Source of the DNA: GCA-2697345 sp045565015
Lineage (GTDB): Bacteria > Pseudomonadota > Alphaproteobacteria > Rhodobacterales > Rhodobacteraceae
DNA length: 47,191 bases
Reading direction: 5' to 3'
Assembly: GCA_045565015.1 (NCBI GenBank)
Contig: JBJLGD010000011.1
Coordinates: 1-47,191 of the forward strand
Part shown: positions 8,734 to 17,612 of the stretch, in pieces
Layout of the letters: the number at the start of each line of letters is the position of its first letter
How positions within the stretch are numbered: the first letter of the stretch is position 1
Position numbers and translations under genes: made by a program
The notes under the pieces: model-generated
Database searches by the model: none
What the model saw: the letters and a program-made list of their open reading frames with translations, nothing else
Told to the model about the DNA's origin: nothing

Positions 8734-9786
8734 ATGAAAAAATTTATGAAACCAATTATCGCCTCAGCGGTAATAGGAATGTTCTCGGTCTCTTCATCAG
8801 CTTTTGCTGAAGATACATTGAGAATTGTTTCCTGGGGCGGAGCTTATCAAAAAGGTCAATCAATTGGTATTTTTCAGCCAGCTGCTAAGGCTATGGGTAT
8901 TACCGTTAAAGAAGATACATACGGTGGAATTTCAGACGTAAAGCTGATGGTCAAATCCGGTGCTGACAAATTTGATATATTTTCTAGTGGTGCTGGTAGC
9001 TGTGCTTCCGGTGCAGCAGAGGGACTTTTAGAAAAATTAGATTTAACAATTATTGATGTCAGTAATCATCTACCAGATATGTGGACTGATTATTGTGTTG
9101 GAGCGGATATCTTTTCGGTTGTTGCTGCATGGAACACTGACACTTATGGTGAAAACGGACCTAGGACCTGGGCTGATTTTTTTGATGTAGAAAAGTTTCC
9201 TGGAACAAGAGCTATGAGAGCAAAAGTTGATGCTCAACTAGAAGCTGCATTACTTGCTGATGGAGTCCCAATGTCTGAAATTTATAATGTTCTTGATAGT
9301 GAAGAGGGAATAGAGCGGGCTTTGGATAAAATTAGATCAATTAAAGACCATATAGCCGTTTGGTGGACTTCAGGGGCTATGCACGCCCAGCTTATGAAGG
9401 ATGGCGAAGTTGATATGACGACTGGTTGGAATGGTCGTTTTGATGTTGCGAAAAAAGATGGTGCTAAGGTATCGTATGATTACAAAACAGGGATCATGGA
9501 CTGGGAAGGCTATGGAATTCCTAAAGGTGCGCCTCAAAAAGATCTAGCAATGAAATATATTGCTGAAATGATGAAACCAGAGTACATGGCAAATTTTGTT
9601 AAACATATTACTTATGGGCCAACAAATAAATTAGCCTATGAAAATGGACTAATCGAAGATAGTCTTGCAAGAGCACTACCTAGTCACCCTGACAATGCAA
9701 AACATCAGTTGACTTTGAAAACTGCCTGGTATGCGAAATGGCGTACGATAGCAGCGGAAATGTATACTGATATGATGACTGAGTAA
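8734..9786 (+). CDS. ABC transporter binding protein, spermidine/putrescine (PotD-like) family
   Basis: Periplasmic binding protein of 350 residues with a Sec signal peptide cleaved near residue 25 (SSAFA|ED). The mature start LRIVSWGGAYQKGQ is typical of the PotD/family 1-6-8 binding proteins, and MTTGWNGRFDVAKK and an AMKYIAEMMKPE segment fit the same family. The ATG has GGGAGAA upstream. It heads the operon with the potA-, potB- and potC-like genes. The PotD family is broad and includes binders of polyamines, opines and other small cations, so the ligand is open. A hairpin separates it from the ATPase gene. Confidence 0.9.
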   Translation: MKKFMKPIIASAVIGMFSVSSSAFAEDTLRIVSWGGAYQKGQSIGIFQPAAKAMGITVKEDTYGGISDVKLMVKSGADKFDIFSSGAGSCASGAAEGLLEKLDLTIIDVSNHLPDMWTDYCVGADIFSVVAAWNTDTYGENGPRTWADFFDVEKFPGTRAMRAKVDAQLEAALLADGVPMSEIYNVLDSEEGIERALDKIRSIKDHIAVWWTSGAMHAQLMKDGEVDMTTGWNGRFDVAKKDGAKVSYDYKTGIMDWEGYGIPKGAPQKDLAMKYIAEMMKPEYMANFVKHITYGPTNKLAYENGLIEDSLARALPSHPDNAKHQLTLKTAWYAKWRTIAAEMYTDMMTE

Positions 9787-9799
9787 TAAATAAGTGTCT

Positions 9800-9825
9800 A
9801 GTAGGTGGACTTTGGTCCACCTACT
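9800..9825 (+). terminator. Hairpin after PotD-like gene (mRNA stabiliser or attenuator)
   Basis: A perfect 11-bp stem, 9800-9810 with 9815-9825, closes a TTTG loop 13 bp after the binding-protein stop. No T run follows, so full termination is unlikely. As in other binding-protein-first operons, it may protect the upstream message from 3' decay and lower expression of the downstream genes. Confidence 0.7.
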
Positions 9826-9848
9826 TCTCAACAAAAAGAGTATAATTT

Positions 9849-10925
9849 ATGCAATTTGATGCACTAAATATTTCAATAAATGAGATTACAAAAAAATATG
9901 GCGATTTCTTTGCACTTAAGGATGTAAGCTTGGAGATCAAGTCAGGAGAATTTCTGACACTTTTAGGCCCATCCGGTTCTGGCAAAACAACATTACTTAT
10001 GGTCCTAGCCGGGTTTACTCGACCCGATTACGGGAGCGTAAAATTTGGTGATGAAGAAGTTGTTTTGAAACCACCACATTTACGAGATATTGGAATGGTC
10101 TTTCAAAATTATGCACTTTTCCCACATATGAATGTTGAACAGAATATAGGTTATCCCCAAAAGTTACGTGGAAAAAGCAAGTCTGAAATCAAAGAGAGCG
10201 TCACCGAAGCTCTCAGTATTGTCAAGTTAGATGGCTTAGGCCATCGGGGGGTAAGTGAGCTTTCAGGAGGACAGAAACAGCGTGTTGCCTTGGCAAGAGC
10301 AATAGTATTCAAACCTCAAATTTTGTTAATGGATGAACCATTATCAGCTCTCGACAAGAAACTTCGAGAGGAAATGCAAATTGAGTTAAGACAACTTCAT
10401 GATAGTCTAACAATGACTACAGTTTATGTAACACATGATCAGAAAGAAGCACTGACCATGTCTGATAGAATAGCTGTTATAAATGATGGGGAGTTAAAAC
10501 AGTTAGGTTCTCCAAATGAAATTTATACCAGCCCTAAAAATGCCTTCATCGCTGATTTTATAGGTGAGTCCAGCTTATTACCAACAAAGGTAATTAACAA
10601 CAAGGCGTACATAGGGCAGTCCGAAATATTAGTTAAGAAGAAGGTTAGTACTGATGGTGAATTTCTTCTCGTTATTAGGCCTGAAAAGTTATTCATTACT
10701 AATGGAAAAGAGAAAAACTCTAATATTTTTACGGGTATAATTGAGGAATCTATTTTTCAGGGCGAGAGTCAGTTAGTAGTTATCAAGTTGGACCCTAAGA
10801 ACTTTGGAGAACAGCTTTTACGGATGCGTCTACCTAATGGCACTTCAATTGGAAATAAACCACCTATTGTTGGTGAGGAAATTTCTGTTGGCTTAAGAAT
10901 GACTGATAGTTTTTTGGTGGAATGA
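9849..10925 (+). CDS. potA: ABC transporter ATP-binding protein, PotA-like
   Basis: Energises the PotABCD-type importer at the cytoplasmic face. The 358-residue protein has Walker A GPSGSGKTT (about residue 40), the Q loop MVFQNYALFPHMNV, signature LSGGQKQR, Walker B ILLMDEPLSALD and the switch histidine in VTHDQKEA. A C-terminal TOBE domain of about 110 residues (LLVIRPEKL) is usual for this family. The PotB-like gene starts 4 bp after the stop. The gene symbol follows family resemblance and does not prove that polyamines are the substrate. Confidence 0.92.
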   Translation: MQFDALNISINEITKKYGDFFALKDVSLEIKSGEFLTLLGPSGSGKTTLLMVLAGFTRPDYGSVKFGDEEVVLKPPHLRDIGMVFQNYALFPHMNVEQNIGYPQKLRGKSKSEIKESVTEALSIVKLDGLGHRGVSELSGGQKQRVALARAIVFKPQILLMDEPLSALDKKLREEMQIELRQLHDSLTMTTVYVTHDQKEALTMSDRIAVINDGELKQLGSPNEIYTSPKNAFIADFIGESSLLPTKVINNKAYIGQSEILVKKKVSTDGEFLLVIRPEKLFITNGKEKNSNIFTGIIEESIFQGESQLVVIKLDPKNFGEQLLRMRLPNGTSIGNKPPIVGEEISVGLRMTDSFLVE

Positions 10926-10929
10926 ATAA

Positions 10930-11817
10930 ATGGCTCTTACCGAAGAAAACCTGAACGAGTCTATATTAAAGAAGTTAGACCGAAAAGAGAATTACACTTT
11001 ATTTGGATTAACCCTGCCGTATCTATTCCTTATTTTTTTCCTAATAATCATTCCTGTTGGTTGGTTATTTTATATGTCTTTCATAGGACGTGATGGTTCC
11101 CTTTCGATGGAAAACTATATGCGAATGTGGAAAAGCAAAGCTTATATGAGAATATTCATTACAACTTTCAAAATAAGCTTCTTAACTACTTTGATATGCG
11201 CATTATTAGGCTATCCATTGACATATTTTATGTCTCAACTCTCTAATCGATGGGCAAATATTTGTTTGATCGGTGTTCTGATCCCTTTCTGGACCAGCTT
11301 ACTTGTACGAACATATGCATGGCTGGTACTTTTGCAAAGAAAAGGCCTAATAAATAATTTAGGCCTAGATTTAGGCATTATCTCTGAGCCGATAAAATTT
11401 GTTCATAATACTTCGGGAACTCTCATTGGAATGGCACATATCATGTTACCATTCCTTATTTTACCTTTGTATGCGAACATGAGGGCTATCGATAAAGACT
11501 GCTTAAAAGCTGCTGCTAACTTGGGAGCCACACCAACAAGAGCGTTTTGGACAGTATTCTTTCCGCTATCCATTCCTGGTTTGTTGGCCGGTCTATTAAT
11601 TGTTTTTGTTATATGTTTAGGGTTCTACGTCACACCGGCCGTATTAGGTGGTGGAAAAGTTATAATGGCAGCAATGAAGATCTCGGCAAATATCGAGTTA
11701 TACTTTAGCTGGGGGGCTGCAAGCGCTCTTGGAGTAGTTCTTTTGGTTGTCACTATGATTATTCTGTATATAGCTTCTAAGCTCGTTTCTATAGATCAGG
11801 TCGGAGCTAGTAAATGA
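10930..11817 (+). CDS. potB: ABC transporter permease, PotB-like
   Basis: Inner-membrane permease of 295 residues with about six helices. After the first helix (YLFLIFFLIIIPVGWLFYMS) comes a short periplasmic region. The EAA-type coupling loop DCLKAAANLGATPTRAF lies at about residue 195, followed by VFFPLSIPGLLAG, as in PotB/PotH proteins. Its stop overlaps the PotC-like start by 4 bp (ATGA), implying translational coupling. It should pair with the PotC-like subunit to form the channel. Confidence 0.92.
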   Translation: MALTEENLNESILKKLDRKENYTLFGLTLPYLFLIFFLIIIPVGWLFYMSFIGRDGSLSMENYMRMWKSKAYMRIFITTFKISFLTTLICALLGYPLTYFMSQLSNRWANICLIGVLIPFWTSLLVRTYAWLVLLQRKGLINNLGLDLGIISEPIKFVHNTSGTLIGMAHIMLPFLILPLYANMRAIDKDCLKAAANLGATPTRAFWTVFFPLSIPGLLAGLLIVFVICLGFYVTPAVLGGGKVIMAAMKISANIELYFSWGAASALGVVLLVVTMIILYIASKLVSIDQVGASK

Positions 11818-12653
11818 ATTTTTGGAATAGAAACGTGTCTGAAACACAAATCAAGTTCAAAGATCGGCTTTGGTTATATATAGTCGCATTACTTGTTTTG
11901 TTTCTGCTTATTGTACCCTCATTAGTCGTGATACCGATGTCATTTTCTGCCAGTCAATACTTGGAGTTTCCACCTAAAGAGTTATCTCTACGCTGGTATG
12001 AAGCATACTTTTTTTCATCGGCAGATACAGGACTAGGTTTTAATGATTGGATGGGTGCAACTTGGACATCGGTAAAAGTAGCAGTTCTAACGATATTCGT
12101 GGCAACACCTGTTGGGACCATGGCTGCTTATGGGTTAATTAATAGTAGTTCTAGGGTTAGGGGGATTTTGTTCCCAATCATGATTTCGCCGATGATGGTT
12201 CCAATTATTCTAGTTGCTATAGGATTATTTTACTTTTTTGTTCAATTCAAAATGGTAAATTCTATTCTAGGTTTAGTACTTGGCCATTCACTTGTAGCTA
12301 TGCCATTGGTCTTAATTATTGTTCTTTCAGCGTTAAGAAACTACGATATGAATCAAGAAAAAGTCGCTCGCTCTTTGGGTGCATCACGTTTGCGAGCGTT
12401 TTTTGAGATAACATTACCTCAGATTAGGTTTTCAATTATATCAGCATGTTTAATTTCGTTTCTAACATCCTTTGACGAAGTTATAATTGCCTTATTTGTT
12501 TCTGGTGGTGATAATTCTACTATCACCCGGGCTATGTTTCTCGCGTTGAGAGATCAAATTGATCCAACAATAGCTGCGATCTCTACAGTCTTAATTATTA
12601 TCTCTACTGGGCTTTTACTCCTGTCTCAAATGTTTGGTCAGAAAAAGGACTAG
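11814..12653 (+). CDS. potC: ABC transporter permease, PotC-like
   Basis: Second permease of the PotABCD-type importer, 279 residues, about six helices. The coupling loop is EKVARSLGASRLRAFFEITLPQI, shown here as its EAA-loop equivalent, and the C-terminal FDEVIIALFVSGG is a strong PotC/PotI hallmark. The start ATG overlaps the end of the PotB-like gene, and a GMC oxidoreductase gene begins 3 bp after the stop, so transporter and enzyme genes share a transcript. Confidence 0.92.
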   Translation: MNFWNRNVSETQIKFKDRLWLYIVALLVLFLLIVPSLVVIPMSFSASQYLEFPPKELSLRWYEAYFFSSADTGLGFNDWMGATWTSVKVAVLTIFVATPVGTMAAYGLINSSSRVRGILFPIMISPMMVPIILVAIGLFYFFVQFKMVNSILGLVLGHSLVAMPLVLIIVLSALRNYDMNQEKVARSLGASRLRAFFEITLPQIRFSIISACLISFLTSFDEVIIALFVSGGDNSTITRAMFLALRDQIDPTIAAISTVLIIISTGLLLLSQMFGQKKD

Positions 12654-12656
12654 ATA

Positions 12657-14279
12657 TTGCAGGAGGTTGATCTAGTAGTTGTTGGTGCCGGATCTTCTGG
12701 GTCTATAGTTGCCAGTAAGATTTCTGATCAAACTGGTTTAAGGGTTGTCGTGATTGAGGCGGGTGGGAGTGATTTTCGTCCAGATATAAAAACACCGATC
12801 GGCTATGGACTGACGTTTTATAATGATCAAGTAAATTGGTGCTATGAAACAACAAAGCAAGAAAACTTGGGTGATAGAGCAGTTTATTGTCCAAGAGGTA
12901 AGGTTGTTGGAGGGTCTGGGTCAATAAATGCAATGGTCTATGTACGTGGTCAACCTGGTGATTATGATCATTGGGAAATGTGTAGTTCTCCAGACTTTAG
13001 TTGGGAGTCTGTTAAATCCACTTTCAATTTACTTGAGGGACACGGTAAAAATCATGGATCAGATTATATAAAAGTTACAAATGTTGAGGCTGAACATGAA
13101 GTTGTGTTAGAAAACTTCTTTGAAGCAGCAAAGCAGTTGGGCATTCCCTATACGAAAGATATGAATGGTGAAGATTGCGGAGGTGTAGGGCATTACCCGA
13201 TTACAACCAGAAATGGTTTTAGATGGACCGCTGCAGACGCTTTTTTGAAACCAGCTCTTAGAAGTAAAAAGGTAAAGATACTTAAGAACTCTATCGTTAC
13301 AAGGCTATTAGTTGAGGACAAACATGTTGCGGGGATAGAGCTTATAAGGAAAAATATTAAACAAACGATAAAAGCTAAATTTGGTGTTATTCTAACAGCT
13401 GGTGCTATTAATACACCACAACTCTTGATGTTATCAGGGATTGGTCCCGCAACTCATTTGAAGAGTAAGGGAATAACCCCCATTTCTAATATAAAAAATA
13501 TTGGGAAGAATATGCAGGATCATTTGGGAATTGATTATTTATTTGAGTCAGACACTCCTTCTTTAAATAGGAAATTGGGTAGTTGGCGAGGACGAATTTC
13601 ATCCTTGATACGGTACGCATCTTTTAGAGATGGACCTTTCTCTTTAAGTGTAAATCAAGGGGGTGGATTTATTAATTGGAAAAGTAGGAACTCATGGCCA
13701 AACCTTCAAATCTATTTTAACCCGTTGACCTATTCATTGAAAACGCCAGGCAAAAGACAGCTTTTAAAGCCAGATAAAAAAGATGGGTTTGCTCTTGGTT
13801 TTCAACCATGTAGGCCCATGAGTCGTGGAGAAATTTCGCTAAATTCTTCTGATCCGCTAGATGCGCCGATTATAAACCCTAAATTTTTAAGTGATAAAAG
13901 AGATATGTATGATGTTGAGGCGGGTATAGATTTTATAGAAAAAATGATTAAATCAGAAAGTTTAATAACTATAATTAAAAAATCAAAATCTCTTGATTTT
14001 TCTGCTTCATCTTTAGCAGAAAAAAAGGAAGATTTTCTTAATCGAGCGGTATCGATCTACCATCCGTGCGGGACGTGTAGTTTGGGACAAAACCCTGATC
14101 ATAATCCTGTCGATTTAGACTTTAAACTTCAGGGATTTCAAAATTTATGGGTTGCCGATGCCTCTACCTTTCCTAGTATACCATCGGGAAATATTAACTC
14201 CGCAGTGATGATGTTGGCTTTAAAGGCAGCTAGTTCAATTTCTGCTCAAATAAATAATAAACTAAATAAATTTAGGTAA
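12657..14279 (+). CDS. GMC family FAD oxidoreductase (choline/alcohol dehydrogenase-like)
   Basis: Flavoprotein alcohol oxidase/dehydrogenase of 540 residues, the normal size. It has FAD motif VVGAGSSGSIVA at the N-terminus, GMC signature 1 in GKVVGGSGSINAMVYVRG, signature 2 in GAINTPQLLMLSGIG, the active-site histidine in YHPCGTC and the C-terminal SGNINSAVMML. Resemblance is to BetA-type choline dehydrogenases, but many members act on other alcohols. No in-frame ATG precedes the FAD motif. The TTG start follows AAGGA at 8 nt. It is embedded between the PotC-like and enolase-superfamily genes with gaps of 3 and 6 bp, so it probably oxidises what the transporter imports. Confidence 0.9.
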   Translation: MQEVDLVVVGAGSSGSIVASKISDQTGLRVVVIEAGGSDFRPDIKTPIGYGLTFYNDQVNWCYETTKQENLGDRAVYCPRGKVVGGSGSINAMVYVRGQPGDYDHWEMCSSPDFSWESVKSTFNLLEGHGKNHGSDYIKVTNVEAEHEVVLENFFEAAKQLGIPYTKDMNGEDCGGVGHYPITTRNGFRWTAADAFLKPALRSKKVKILKNSIVTRLLVEDKHVAGIELIRKNIKQTIKAKFGVILTAGAINTPQLLMLSGIGPATHLKSKGITPISNIKNIGKNMQDHLGIDYLFESDTPSLNRKLGSWRGRISSLIRYASFRDGPFSLSVNQGGGFINWKSRNSWPNLQIYFNPLTYSLKTPGKRQLLKPDKKDGFALGFQPCRPMSRGEISLNSSDPLDAPIINPKFLSDKRDMYDVEAGIDFIEKMIKSESLITIIKKSKSLDFSASSLAEKKEDFLNRAVSIYHPCGTCSLGQNPDHNPVDLDFKLQGFQNLWVADASTFPSIPSGNINSAVMMLALKAASSISAQINNKLNKFR

Positions 14280-14285
14280 ATAAAT

Positions 14286-15401
14286 ATGGATGAGTTGAAA
14301 TTTAAAATTAAAAAACTTGAGACCTTCACAAAGTCGTATGTAAGTGTCGTACGCTTGACTATGGAAGATGATACTTACGGATGGGGACAAATGTCGACAT
14401 ATTGTGCGGATATAACGGCTCAGATATTCCATCGTCAAGTAGCACCTCATGTCTTGGGGAAGTCGTTTACTGATTTTAATGACCCTGAAAATTTAATATT
14501 AGAAAGAGAACATAAGTATCCCGGCTCTTACGTTTTAAGAGCAATCGCCGGTCTAGATACCGCTTTATGGGATTGGCTGGGTCGATATAAGGGTCTGCCT
14601 GTGACTACACTAATTGGAGGCAGTCCTGGTAAACTTAGAGCTTATGGCTCGTCTATGAAACGCGATATTACGCCTGAGCAAGAAGCAAAAAGATTATTAA
14701 AGCTACGTGATCAATTTGGTTTTGATGCGTTTAAGTTTCGAATCGGCGCGGAGTGCGGCCGTGGTATGGATGAATGGGAGGGTCGAACAGAAAGTATGAT
14801 TCAGATGCTCCCCAAAGCACTTGGTTCGAACGTTATTAAACTAGTAGATGCGAATAGCTGCTATAGTTCGGATCAAGCAATACAAATTGGAAAGCTCTTA
14901 GAAGATAATGGCATAACCCATTTTGAAGAACCATGTCCTTACTGGTTACCTGATGAAACAAAAAAGGTCACTGATGCTTTAAAGATTGATGTTACAGGTG
15001 GTGAGCAGGATTGTGACTTCAGGGTCTGGAAAGATATGATAACCCGTGGAGTTGTAAACGTTACTCAGCCAGATGTTATGTACATGGGCGGTTTAACGAG
15101 GACGTTAGAAGTTGCCAAGATGGCTAATGACGCTAAAATGATTTGTACGCCCCACGCAGCTAATCTGTCGTTGGTAACAATGTGTACTATGCATTTCCTA
15201 AATGCGATCCCAAATGCGGGTCCGTATCTAGAACTCTCAATTGAAGGAAAGGATTATTATCCATGGCAAGAAGATTTATTTCTTGGCGACCCTTTCAAAG
15301 TATCAGATGGGCATGTAACGATAACTGATGAACCTGGTTGGGGAATTAATTTTAACCCTGTTTGGTTAGAGAAGGCCAACTATAAATGTGTAGAGATTTG
15401 A
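14286..15401 (+). CDS. Enolase-superfamily enzyme, mandelate racemase subgroup
   Basis: A 371-residue member of the mandelate racemase/muconate-lactonising group, which abstract a proton alpha to a carboxylate. Metal ligands are visible as D188 (VDAN), E214 (HFEEP) and E240 (GGEQD). The His-Asp dyad is D263 (QPDV) and H290 (TPHAAN), with the same 27-residue spacing as in mandelate racemase. The other catalytic position reads K150-F-R152 instead of the K-x-K of mandelate racemase. It could be an acid-sugar dehydratase or a racemase; the substrate is unknown. It is the last gene of the transporter-GMC operon and converges with a DadA-like gene. Confidence 0.88.
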   Translation: MDELKFKIKKLETFTKSYVSVVRLTMEDDTYGWGQMSTYCADITAQIFHRQVAPHVLGKSFTDFNDPENLILEREHKYPGSYVLRAIAGLDTALWDWLGRYKGLPVTTLIGGSPGKLRAYGSSMKRDITPEQEAKRLLKLRDQFGFDAFKFRIGAECGRGMDEWEGRTESMIQMLPKALGSNVIKLVDANSCYSSDQAIQIGKLLEDNGITHFEEPCPYWLPDETKKVTDALKIDVTGGEQDCDFRVWKDMITRGVVNVTQPDVMYMGGLTRTLEVAKMANDAKMICTPHAANLSLVTMCTMHFLNAIPNAGPYLELSIEGKDYYPWQEDLFLGDPFKVSDGHVTITDEPGWGINFNPVWLEKANYKCVEI

Positions 15402-15427
15402 CGTAGCTCCAAGACAAAATTTTAATA

Positions 15428-16675
15428 TTACATTTTAAACCTGGCAGCAGAAAAAGGAGAGGGGTCTATCTCAGGACTTTTATTATTTATAAAAGATGCA
15501 ATCAAGTCTGCCGATCCTGGAGCCATTGATAGACCCAAATGCTGATGTCCAAAATTAAACCATAAACCAGAATGGTTCGGAGCAGGGCCTATTATTGGTA
15601 AAGAGTCAATTAAAGTAGGTCTTCTACCCATCCATGGAATTTCATCAATTTCGTCCTTCATTTCATATACTTCTCGAGCTCTTCTTACACACTCATGTAT
15701 TTGCGTATAATTTGGTTTCGCGTCTCTCGAAGTTATCTCAACGCCTGATGTTATTCTTACACCTTGTTCCATTGGAGCCATTATAAAACCACCATCGATA
15801 TCATTGATCGTTCTGTTTAATGCAGGCGCATCGGATGGCTTTAGATGCATATGATATCCTCTCTCCCAAAAAAGTGGTATTTTATAACCTAACCATTTTG
15901 CAATCTCTTCAGACCATCCACCTGCTGCCAGAACAACGTGATCTGCACTAAAAATTTCGTTAGAAGTTTTTACTGACCATTGTGTCCCCTTTTTTTCTAA
16001 ATTAGAGACACTGCCTTTAACGACTGTCCCACCTGCATCTAAAAACATTTTGACGTATGCATCAGTCAATGCCGCTGGATCTGAAATTCTACTCGTTTCG
16101 TCCATTAGAACTGCTTTTTCATAAATTGGTTTTAAACCTGGTTCAATTTGTCTAATTTGTTCCCTTTCAAAAATAGTAAATTTTACTTTTAATTTTTTCA
16201 TCAAATCTAGTTCGAGTTTGTATTTCTTATATGTCTTTGGTGATCGGAATAATTTAAGCCACCCTCCTTCACTTTTTAGTAAACGATCTATTTTAGCTAT
16301 TTTTATCCAAGTTTTATGTTTTGCGAGTGATAAGACTAGAAGAGATCTTAAAGCTGCCCCAGCATGGTTCATATGACGAGTTGTACAATATGAAAGAAAG
16401 CGCAGTATTTTTGGAAGGTTATTAATTACAAAGAAAAAATTATAGCGTAGATCATTTTTATTATTGAATAAGTATTTTGGAAGGCTTTTTAAAAGTGAAG
16501 GATTATTGATTACCATAACTGAAGACTCGGATAAAACACCCGCATTTCCGTATGATGTCTCTCGTCCAGGTTTTTTAGGGTCAATCAAAATTACTCTATT
16601 TCCCGTTTTCTGTAATTCAAGAGCGGAACAAACACCAACTATACCTCCACCAATAACGATTGCTGATCTCTTCAT
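15428..16675 (-). CDS. FAD-dependent D-amino-acid dehydrogenase-like oxidoreductase (DadA family)
   Basis: A 415-residue DAO-family flavoenzyme. It begins with the FAD-binding AIVIGGGIVGVCSALEL and continues with DPKKPGRETSYGNAGVLS, where the SYGNAG segment is characteristic of DadA-like enzymes. WMGRRPTLIDSLPIIGPA and FGHQHLGLSMAPGSA form the C-terminal flavin contacts. The likely reaction is oxidative deamination of a D-amino acid or related secondary amine with electrons to the respiratory chain. The ATG is preceded by GAGGAG at 6 nt. A dehydrogenase gene lies 21 bp upstream on the same strand, so the two are probably co-transcribed. Confidence 0.88.
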   Translation of the reverse strand: MKRSAIVIGGGIVGVCSALELQKTGNRVILIDPKKPGRETSYGNAGVLSESSVMVINNPSLLKSLPKYLFNNKNDLRYNFFFVINNLPKILRFLSYCTTRHMNHAGAALRSLLVLSLAKHKTWIKIAKIDRLLKSEGGWLKLFRSPKTYKKYKLELDLMKKLKVKFTIFEREQIRQIEPGLKPIYEKAVLMDETSRISDPAALTDAYVKMFLDAGGTVVKGSVSNLEKKGTQWSVKTSNEIFSADHVVLAAGGWSEEIAKWLGYKIPLFWERGYHMHLKPSDAPALNRTINDIDGGFIMAPMEQGVRITSGVEITSRDAKPNYTQIHECVRRAREVYEMKDEIDEIPWMGRRPTLIDSLPIIGPAPNHSGLWFNFGHQHLGLSMAPGSADLIASFINNKSPEIDPSPFSAARFKM

Positions 16676-16696
16676 TTGAACTCCTCAATTGACTTA

Positions 16697-17563
16697 TTAT
16701 GAGTTATGTTTCTTTGGGTTTATGTGTTCGTATAGTGCGGTGTGATCTGCATTGCTTTCCAAACTTTCTAATGCATTTTTAAGGAAGTGGGGAAGTTGAT
16801 CTGAGAGCGGAGTTGAAAAGCCTCCATTTTGCATGATTAGACTGGCTACTTCCACGTCCTTAGTCATCAACTTTAGGGAAAATCCTGAGCTATAACTTCG
16901 AGGTATAACATAAGGCTTAAGTTTGACTTCGGTAGAGTTATTTTTTCCTGTAGAGTCATTTATGACGTCAATAAAACTTTGAGGTCTTATTCCGTAGGTT
17001 TCAGCGGTAGCTAATGCCTGCATGCTCGCTAATAATCCTGACGCAGATACATAATTATTAAGTGCTTTCATGGCATGACCAGCTCCTAGTGGGCCTATAT
17101 GTACCACTGTTCCGAGCAAATCCAGAAGAGATTTTACATTGGATAAATTTTCCTTCCGACCTCCAACCATAATCATCAGTGAACCAAGCGCCGCTTTTTT
17201 TACCCCGCCCGATACAGGAGCATCAATAAGACTGATACCATGAGTTTTCAGTAAATTGCCCAACTCGATTGTTTGGTTCGGGTCGCACGAGGACATATCG
17301 ATTAATTGACCCTTAAAACCGTTAGTTACTAGCTCCAACGCAATTTCTCTAACAACTATCCCATCGGGAAGCATTAAAAATATAAAATTACAATTCAGTA
17401 ATTCATTCAAGCTTTTAGCTTGTAGCAAATTCTTTTCAGTTCTTATTTTTACCGCCTTATCAAAGGTAATTAAATTGAATCCTGCTCTAGAAATTAGAGG
17501 CGCCATAACTGATCCCATTGCGCCTAAACCGACGAACCCGATATATGTTTGATCATATTTCAT
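16697..17563 (-). CDS. NAD(P)-dependent 3-hydroxyisobutyrate dehydrogenase-like oxidoreductase
   Basis: Beta-hydroxyacid dehydrogenase family, 288 residues. The Rossmann motif is GFVGLGAMGSVMAPLI. The substrate-binding segment is DAPVSGGVKKAALGSLMIMVGG. The catalytic lysine region reads GAGHAMKALNNYV, and LMTKDVEVA lies near the C-terminus; all match HIBADH/tartronate-semialdehyde-reductase-type enzymes. The exact hydroxyacid is not predictable. It lies between the tungstate genes and the DadA-like gene on one strand and could belong to either transcript. Catabolic partnership with DadA is more natural. Confidence 0.88.
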   Translation of the reverse strand: MKYDQTYIGFVGLGAMGSVMAPLISRAGFNLITFDKAVKIRTEKNLLQAKSLNELLNCNFIFLMLPDGIVVREIALELVTNGFKGQLIDMSSCDPNQTIELGNLLKTHGISLIDAPVSGGVKKAALGSLMIMVGGRKENLSNVKSLLDLLGTVVHIGPLGAGHAMKALNNYVSASGLLASMQALATAETYGIRPQSFIDVINDSTGKNNSTEVKLKPYVIPRSYSSGFSLKLMTKDVEVASLIMQNGGFSTPLSDQLPHFLKNALESLESNADHTALYEHINPKKHNS

Positions 17564-17612
17564 TGGAAATTCCGCCTACTCTTATGTAAAACTTGATTAT
17601 ATTTAATTAATT

